A DNA stretch of 64,000 nucleotides from Rhizodiscina lignyota (taxonomy: Eukaryota > Ascomycota > Dothideomycetes > Aulographales > Rhizodiscinaceae). A program made the position numbers and the translations under genes. Shown here in pieces: positions 58,267 through 64,000 of the stretch. The stretch lies in NCBI GenBank assembly GCA_010015805.1, contig ML978121.1:3534001-3598000 (forward strand), written 5' to 3'. The first letter of the stretch is position 1. Each line of letters starts with the position of its first letter. Under the pieces are notes generated by a model. The model ran no database searches. It worked only from the letters and a program-made list of their open reading frames with translations, and was not told where the DNA came from.

Positions 58267-60881
58267 TTACAGAAGAGCAGCAGCGCCAACGAGCATGGCA
58301 ATCATACCAGCGCCGACATTCGCCTTGGAAGCGGCACCAGTGAACTGGGCAATCGGCGACACATCAGTGCCGCTTGGGGCCCACGAGGCGCTGGCAGTGC
58401 CAGTGCCAACTGGGACGGCGCCCTTGTTACCACCATAGCCAGATGGAGCGCCAGCGACAGGGGCAACTGGAGTGGAAGCAGTGCCGTTGCCCGGAACGCC
58501 ACCGTAGGTGTAGCCAGTGTATGTGGAAGCAGCAGAAGGAGCGACTGGCAGAACAGTCAAGGTGGCTGGCTTGGTAGGAGCAGCAGGAGCGCTGTATCCA
58601 GCCGGGCCAGACGGCTTCTCGCTCTCGACCGGGGAGGCCGGGGAGCTGTAAGCAGGGGCGCTGTAGCCAGCTGGGCCGGATGGCTTCTCGCTCTCAACTG
58701 GGGAAGCTGGGCTAGACTCGGCAGGCTTGGTGACAGTGACAATACCAGTCTGGGTGAGAGTGCTGTGGAGAGTGGTGGTGACAGGAGTGGTTGGGGACTC
58801 TGGGGAGGAGTATACCGGGATAGACTCGCTGACTGGGCTGTTGGGCGTCGACGCTGGCGCAGAATAGGTGACTGGGTAAGTAGTCTTGGAGGAGACGGTC
58901 TCGGTCAGAGTCAGGGTCTTGCTCTCGGTGGTCGTAGTGTACGTCTTGGTCACATAGAGGGTGCTTGTCTCATAAGAGGTGACCGGAGTATAGCTGTAAC
59001 CAGCGGGCGAAGATGGAGTCTCACCAGACTCTGGGGTGCTGCTTGCTGGCTTGGTGTAGGTGACAGTCGTCGGCTTGGTGATGATGACCGTGGTAGGAGT
59101 GCTGTAGCAGTTCGTGCAGTAGGTCGTGATGGTTGTGTCAGTGATGACGGACGACGGCGTGGTTGAGGCACCCGGGCAGTAAGTCTTGGTCAGAGTAACA
59201 GTGACGGTGGTCAAGCCAGTGGAGCAGACATCAGTGTAAGTGCCTGATTATAAAATTAGTAACCTGATCACATAATTGGAATTTTAAATAACTCACTGGT
59301 AATCGTCTCCGTGATGGTCGTAGCCGGAGAGTACGAGGCAGGGGCGCTCGTAGTGACTGGGCTGTTCGGGCTGGAGTAGGTTGCTGGGCCAGACGGGCTG
59401 CTGGAGGCAGAGACTGGGCTGTTCGGGGTGCTAGAAGGACCAGCCGGGGTGGTGTAGCTGTACGGCTTGCCAGGGGCAGAGTACGGGACAGTGTAGCTGG
59501 TGGTGTAGCTAGTGATGGTGCCCGAAACAGTCGTGGTGATCGTGGTGATGACCGTGGAGTAGCTGGTGGTTGCAGGGGAGCTGGAAGCAGACTCTGGGGA
59601 AGCTGGGCTGGAGGAAGAACCAGTTCCGGTCGGGAACGAGTAAGTGGTCGGGCCAGTGACGATTGGCACAGAGTAGCTGGCTGGGAAGCTTGGGGAGCTG
59701 GAAGCAGAGACGGGCGAAGCTGGGCTGCTGGATGAGCCAGTTCCAACTGGAGCAGAGTAGCTAGCTGGGCTGGTGCCAGTTGGGCCGGACGGGAAGCTCG
59801 AAGTCTTCTTGGTGCAAGTCTTCGTCTTGGTGCAGGTCTTCTTCGTCTTGCTGCCGCTGCCGTATGGGCCAGTAGGGAAGCCAGTTGGGTAGCTCAAAGG
59901 ACCGCTTGGGGAGCTGGTAGCAGACTCAGGGGAAACTGGGCTGCTGGGGGAGCCAGATCCAGTTCCTGGGAAGCTGTATGGCGGGATGCTGTAAGGAGCA
60001 GTTCCGACTGGGTAGGAAAGAGGACCAGTGCCAGAAGGAGCAGTTCCCGATGGGAGAACTGGAGAGACTGGGGTGCTCGAAGAGCTGGATCCAGTGCCTG
60101 GAAAACTGTATGGCGGGATGCTGTATGGAGCAGTTCCTACTGGATACGAAAGCGGACCAGTGCCCGAAGGAGCGGTTCCCGATGGGAGGACTGGGGAAAC
60201 GGGAGTGCTCGAGGAGCTAGAACCAGTACCCGGGAAGCTGTATGGTGGGATGCTGTAAGGAGCGGTTCCCGTTGGGTACGAGAGTGGGGCAGTTCCAGAA
60301 GGACCGGTTCCAGATGGGAAGACGGGTGAGACTGGAGTGCTGATGCTGCTTGAGCTCGAGCCAGTGCCCGGGAAGCTGTAAGGGGGGATGCTATACGGAG
60401 CAGTTCCCGCTGGGTACGAAAGCGGGCCGGTTCCAGAGGGAGCAGTTCCAGACGGGAACACTGGCGAAACCGGAGTGCTGATGCTGCTGCTCGTCGACGA
60501 GCTGGACGAGGTGGGAGCAGTGTACAGTGGCACAGATGGATGGCTGTATGCCGGAATGCTGTAGCCTACGCTTGGGGAGCTCGATGCGCTCTCTGGTGAC
60601 ACTGGCGTGCTTGCACCAGTTCCGGAAGGATGATGGTGCTTGTGTCCGCCAGTGGACAGCGAGACCGAAGTGTACAGAGGAATACTGTGCGATGATGATG
60701 TTGAGCTCGACGAGGCGACTACTGGAGAAACGGGTGTCGAGACGCTGGAGCTGGAGCTCGAAGAGGAGCTTGAGGACCATCCGGCACCACCGCCATATCC
60801 TCCATATCCACCATATGCAGGCGCATTAGCCATCGCGACTCCGACGAGCCCGCCATAGATGGCGGCAATTTCGCTCCTCAT
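58267..60881 (-). CDS. Repetitive Ser/Thr/Pro-rich GPI-anchored cell-wall protein, 2 exons, 853 aa
   Basis: Exon 1 is 59297-60881 and exon 2 is 58267-59243 (2562 nt). A short secretion signal and a Gly/Tyr-rich stretch are followed by poly-Ser and by tandem 44-46-residue repeats with a YSIPPYSFPGTG core. A Lys/Cys-rich patch (KTKKTCTKTKTCTKK) interrupts the disordered Ser/Pro sequence. Exon 2 adds a Thr/Val-rich region with CSTG and CTNC cysteines, as in many fungal wall mannoproteins. The last 25 residues are a hydrophobic GPI-attachment signal (GAGMIAMLVGAAALL) preceded by small residues. Heavy O-glycosylation and a wall location are expected. The low-complexity coding strand leaves long antisense frames, which are not genes. 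Confidence 0.88.
59945..60480 (-). repeat. Tandem coding repeat, about 132-138 bp, four copies
   Basis: Within the wall-protein exon the same block (core YSIPPYSFPGTG followed by poly-Ser and TPVSPV) recurs at about 59,972, 60,104, 60,236 and 60,373. The period is 132, 132 and 138 bp; the extra 6 bp are one Ile-Ser pair. High DNA identity implies recent unequal exchange, so copy number probably varies between strains. Confidence 0.85.
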
Positions 60882-63332
60882 TATAATGATTGGTAACCGA
60901 TATCCGTAATAATGCAATAGCAAAGCGAATGAATGTTAGGCCGAGGCCAAAGGAACGATCGTGGACGCGTAGGCTGAACGAGTGAACGCAGGCCAAAGTC
61001 TGCAGGAGGAAGAGTGAGAGAGAGATAAGGTGGATGAGAGAGGGTTTTGATGGAGGGACGGAGGAGGAAGGAAATTACTTGGAAGTGGAGATCCCATGTT
61101 TTCTGTCGCCCGTCACAGGCGTCACGACTCTGCGCATAGGGGAGGCGGCGAGGGCCATGATGGGTCGAACGGGCCAGACTAGCGCACGTCCGAGAGGCCA
61201 TTGCGGGTGGTTGTTGGCCGGGAGTTGCTTTGATAGCGCTTCTGACTGCCTACCTACTCCAACTCCAAGCCACTGGCGTCGGGGCCATCAACCAGACGGG
61301 ATAGCGAGTTGCCTGTTCCTGGCGGCAGCAGAGAGCTAGCACCCAATCAGCCAAGAGGCGCAAACGGTGTTCGGCAGCGGCCTGTATGGCTGTGTACCTG
61401 CGTCGTGATGCAAGAGCTAAAATCCTTTACCCGGCCAGCTTCTCCTTTTCCTTGCACGGGCCAATGGCGGAGGTTGATGGCAGCCCTGGAGGCGCAGGAA
61501 CAAATCTCGGGTGCCACGCCGGTGGAGACGGTTGTTTTGCGACACCCATCTCACCATCAGCCTCTTTGCCCTCAATCCTGCTCGCGTGAGGCATGAACTA
61601 ACCGCTCCTATTCTCTTTCCAATACATAAACGGACGTTCGTTCTTCGGAGGAAACATGTTTTTGGCACGGCAATCCTTCTGATAGCGCGGATCGGCGTCC
61701 AGGTGTCTAGTTCGTACACCCTTTTGCTTAGGTACTCCAAATAGAATTCATCCGGCGCGAGTCACGGCATCGTGGCCGGAAGCTGTTGGCGCAGAGCACG
61801 CGCTTGGAGATTGCATCGTCGCATCGAGCAGGCTTAAGACACATGGTTGTTGGTGAGTCGCTCGCAACCCCTGACGGTGGCGCTGTGCGGTCCGAGGAGA
61901 GGCCTGCCTATCACATGCTGCCACTCCTATGCCTAAGCCGTATTCGCATATACTCGACATGCTAAGGCCTAAGAATGGAGCCCTAGTTTTCATCAAACCC
62001 TTGCCCGTGATTCCATCCATGAATAAGGATCGTCGGTCATTTGAGTTTGCTTTTGCCCGATTCCACCTCACCTTCCAGATGTTAACATCACGCATGCTGT
62101 CCCGCCTCTCCGGATCGTCAGTTGGACGAGGAACCAGCTTCGCGTCCGACACGTGGATTTGATGAAGTCGCTCTTTGTCCTTTTCCACAGCTTTGCGCGA
62201 TCAGAGACAGCCGGTAGGAGCGTTTTCCGCACGGGCGCGAGATCGGGATGGGGAAATATGGAATCGAAAAGAAAATTCCTCAGGACTTCTGCATGAGCTT
62301 GTTTCTCGTACTCGGCTGGCTACCACCGTTATTCCCACCAAGACGCTCGTGCGCGCACATTTCCTTCACAAAAATGCGCACCCATGAAAGGATAAAGGTG
62401 TGTGAGGGCCCAAGGAGAGTGCCGCGAGAGACTCACACCCACGTTAAAATGGGGGGAGCCGCCATACGAGAGCCGCGCCGCAACGCCGTCCCTGGCTAAG
62501 CGCCACACTTCACTCGGCTCTTTTTCATGTAATTTCCGCATCACAGCAGGCTAAGTCCAGCAAAGTCAAGCTCGCGATGCACGCTGGCCAGCACGTCAGA
62601 TGCGGATTGCTCCCGCTCGTGCTCCACACTGCAAGTTCGCAAGCCGTGTCGACTCCAATTATTTCTGGCCCACATCAAATTTTCCCACTGCGAGGTTTAT
62701 AATGCACCTCTTGATCTTGATTCATATGACGTCTTCACTGATCAAACAAGTCGACAGCAGTCTGCCGAGCGGTCGCCTCCATTTCGTCTGCACTTTGCGG
62801 CGCTTCTTCTGCAAGCAGGATACGACACGTGCAGGAAGACACATCACTGGCCCACTTGGATCAATAGTGTGCCTCGTACAATGCCTCGCTACTGAGTCCT
62901 CTCGTACAATCACACGGCAACTCCAAGCTTCCCAGCGCTTCTCGAAACACGAGGTTTCTGCTAACAGATCTATTCTTGAATTGCCGTACGTCTACAAACG
63001 TAGATCTTGTATTCGATCTTGTATTCGATCTTGTGCGGTTCCAGTTCGACGTTGCCACGTTGGTAGCGAAGAATCGTCTGTTTTATTAATTCCAAGTTCT
63101 CCACTCTTCGTTACATCCTCATTGGTATATATTGGTCTACATGTGCAGGCTCGTTTTTCAACTGTTGAGAAACGTACATATCGTTGCTTTCAACCACAAC
63201 ATTTATTTGTTCAATCCGACAGTTTCCTAATCCTACATTAGATAGTCCACCGCCTCGGAGATGCACGGGAAACCCACATCGACCTTGGCAAAGTGCGTGC
63301 CGGAAATACAATGTCTTGCTCTAAGTGGTCGT
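60882..63332. other. Long intergenic region upstream of the wall-protein gene
   Basis: About 2.45 kb with no convincing gene. The left part must contain the wall-protein promoter. A 213-codon frame at 62,600-63,241 (plus) has no recognisable feature. A 12-nt unit (GATCTTGTATTC) is repeated two and a half times from 63,003. Confidence 0.45.
63003..63036. repeat. Short tandem repeat, 12-nt unit
   Basis: GATCTTGTATTC occurs twice in direct succession and then partially a third time. It is a small microsatellite-like repeat with no assigned function. Confidence 0.6.
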
Positions 63333-64000
63333 TCAGCGAAGAGTGATCTGCTCGTTCCTTCCACCTGCAGCCTGCCGCATGCCAATGTCAATGAATGCCA
63401 ACCCTATGCGTTCAGACACTCCATTTTCGTTCATCTCCACTGCCAGCGCGACGACGTGATGCCAACTGTCACCCAGCGCAGTGGCATGACTGATGACCGA
63501 AGGAACGCCTTCACGAATCCACGCAGTGAGCCAGACAAGTTCTACTAAGAACGGCTCTTCACCAGTTTCCGCGTCCAAGTAGAGGATTTTGGGGATATGC
63601 TTCCGCTCTTCGTTTGGGACAATGCGCTCCTTTTCAGGCGGATCATTTGTTGCGCAGAGGGAAGTGGAAGCGGTCGTTGTCCTTCAGATTAACCTTCTAG
63701 CTGTCGAACGCCGAGGCGTATTTGCCCGTCCTGGGATCCAGGATATCACATGCAACCGCAATATTATTCGGGTTTCTTGCAGACTTACTCTGTCTCTACT
63801 TCTTCCCGGAATCTTGTGCGCCCAGAAATTGCGTATCGGCGAATGGCGTGCCACGAGTGCGATATATCATCCTTTCAAAGCCTCGGAATGCGTTAAGAAT
63901 GTCTGATTCGTATGTCAACAGATGCTCCCTGGATGCAAGGACGAGCTTCGAGTAGAATTCAAACGACGCTCATAGGCACCATTTCCAAGTGTCCCGTCCG
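63333..64000 (-). pseudogene. Decayed or partial HET-domain protein, C-terminal part
   Basis: The gene enters from beyond the right edge. Reading the minus strand, one frame (about 63,955-63,800) gives LLTYESDILNAFRG and nearby residues, a conserved element of the C-terminal half of HET-domain proteins, and ends at TAG. After a stretch with stops in all frames, another frame (63,333 to about 63,625) gives HHVVALAVEMNENGVSERIGLA and onward (GMRQAAGG), which resembles the end of such proteins. I could not join the pieces with good splice sites, and the WSWxGW block usually found between them is missing. It is therefore a relic, unless unusual introns are present. Confidence 0.45.

Noticed and set aside
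62600-63241. 213-codon plus-strand frame
   Set aside because: No recognisable domain, and the Ser/Arg/Cys-rich stretches look random; part of it is the 12-nt repeat.

Overview
The window is nuclear DNA of a filamentous ascomycete. Genes are split by short introns of about 45-80 nt with GT-AG borders and CTAAC-like branch sites, and the families present are typical of fungi: HET domains, UstYa-type oxidases, STAND N-termini, fungal rhodopsin-like membrane proteins, a GPI wall protein and a Sec2 exchange factor. The gene content suits a Dothideomycete, but that placement is an inference. I found 28 genes or gene remnants. For most spliced genes the exon lengths sum to an exact multiple of three, which supports the models. 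There are no rRNA or tRNA genes, CRISPR arrays or complete transposons. | Region 0-11 kb: a membrane protein of unknown function, a dienelactone hydrolase with a GC-AG intron, a GFA/CENP-V zinc protein, the Rab exchange factor Sec2, a short HET protein and a short-chain dehydrogenase. | Region 11.6-24.3 kb is the accessory core. It starts with a protein joining a STAND-type N-terminal domain to a ubiquitin-like domain, with no NTPase. Next come four UstYa-type (DUF3328-like) membrane oxidase genes at 13.9-20.5 kb, and between the third and fourth lies a 60-residue secreted peptide gene. This is the layout expected of a fungal ribosomal-peptide (dikaritin-type RiPP) locus, with an unfamiliar single-core precursor candidate. 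A full-length HET protein and an M24 protein resembling the DMSP lyase DddP follow. | Region 25-35 kb: a tiny zinc-ribbon protein, an RNA-dependent RNA polymerase of the RNA-silencing type with an N-terminal RRM-like fold, and a large coiled-coil protein I cannot name. | Region 36-48 kb: aspartate-semialdehyde dehydrogenase, a 2-Cys peroxiredoxin, an extracellular S41 peptidase (a family also used in dikaritin pathways), a multi-pass membrane protein and an unknown Ser/Pro-rich protein. | Region 48-52.3 kb: ATP sulfurylase and PAPS reductase, two steps of sulfate assimilation, next to each other on the minus strand. | Region 53.9-64 kb: a rhodopsin-like membrane protein, a fructosamine-kinase-family protein, a repetitive GPI wall protein and, at the right edge, a decayed HET C-terminus that runs off the window.
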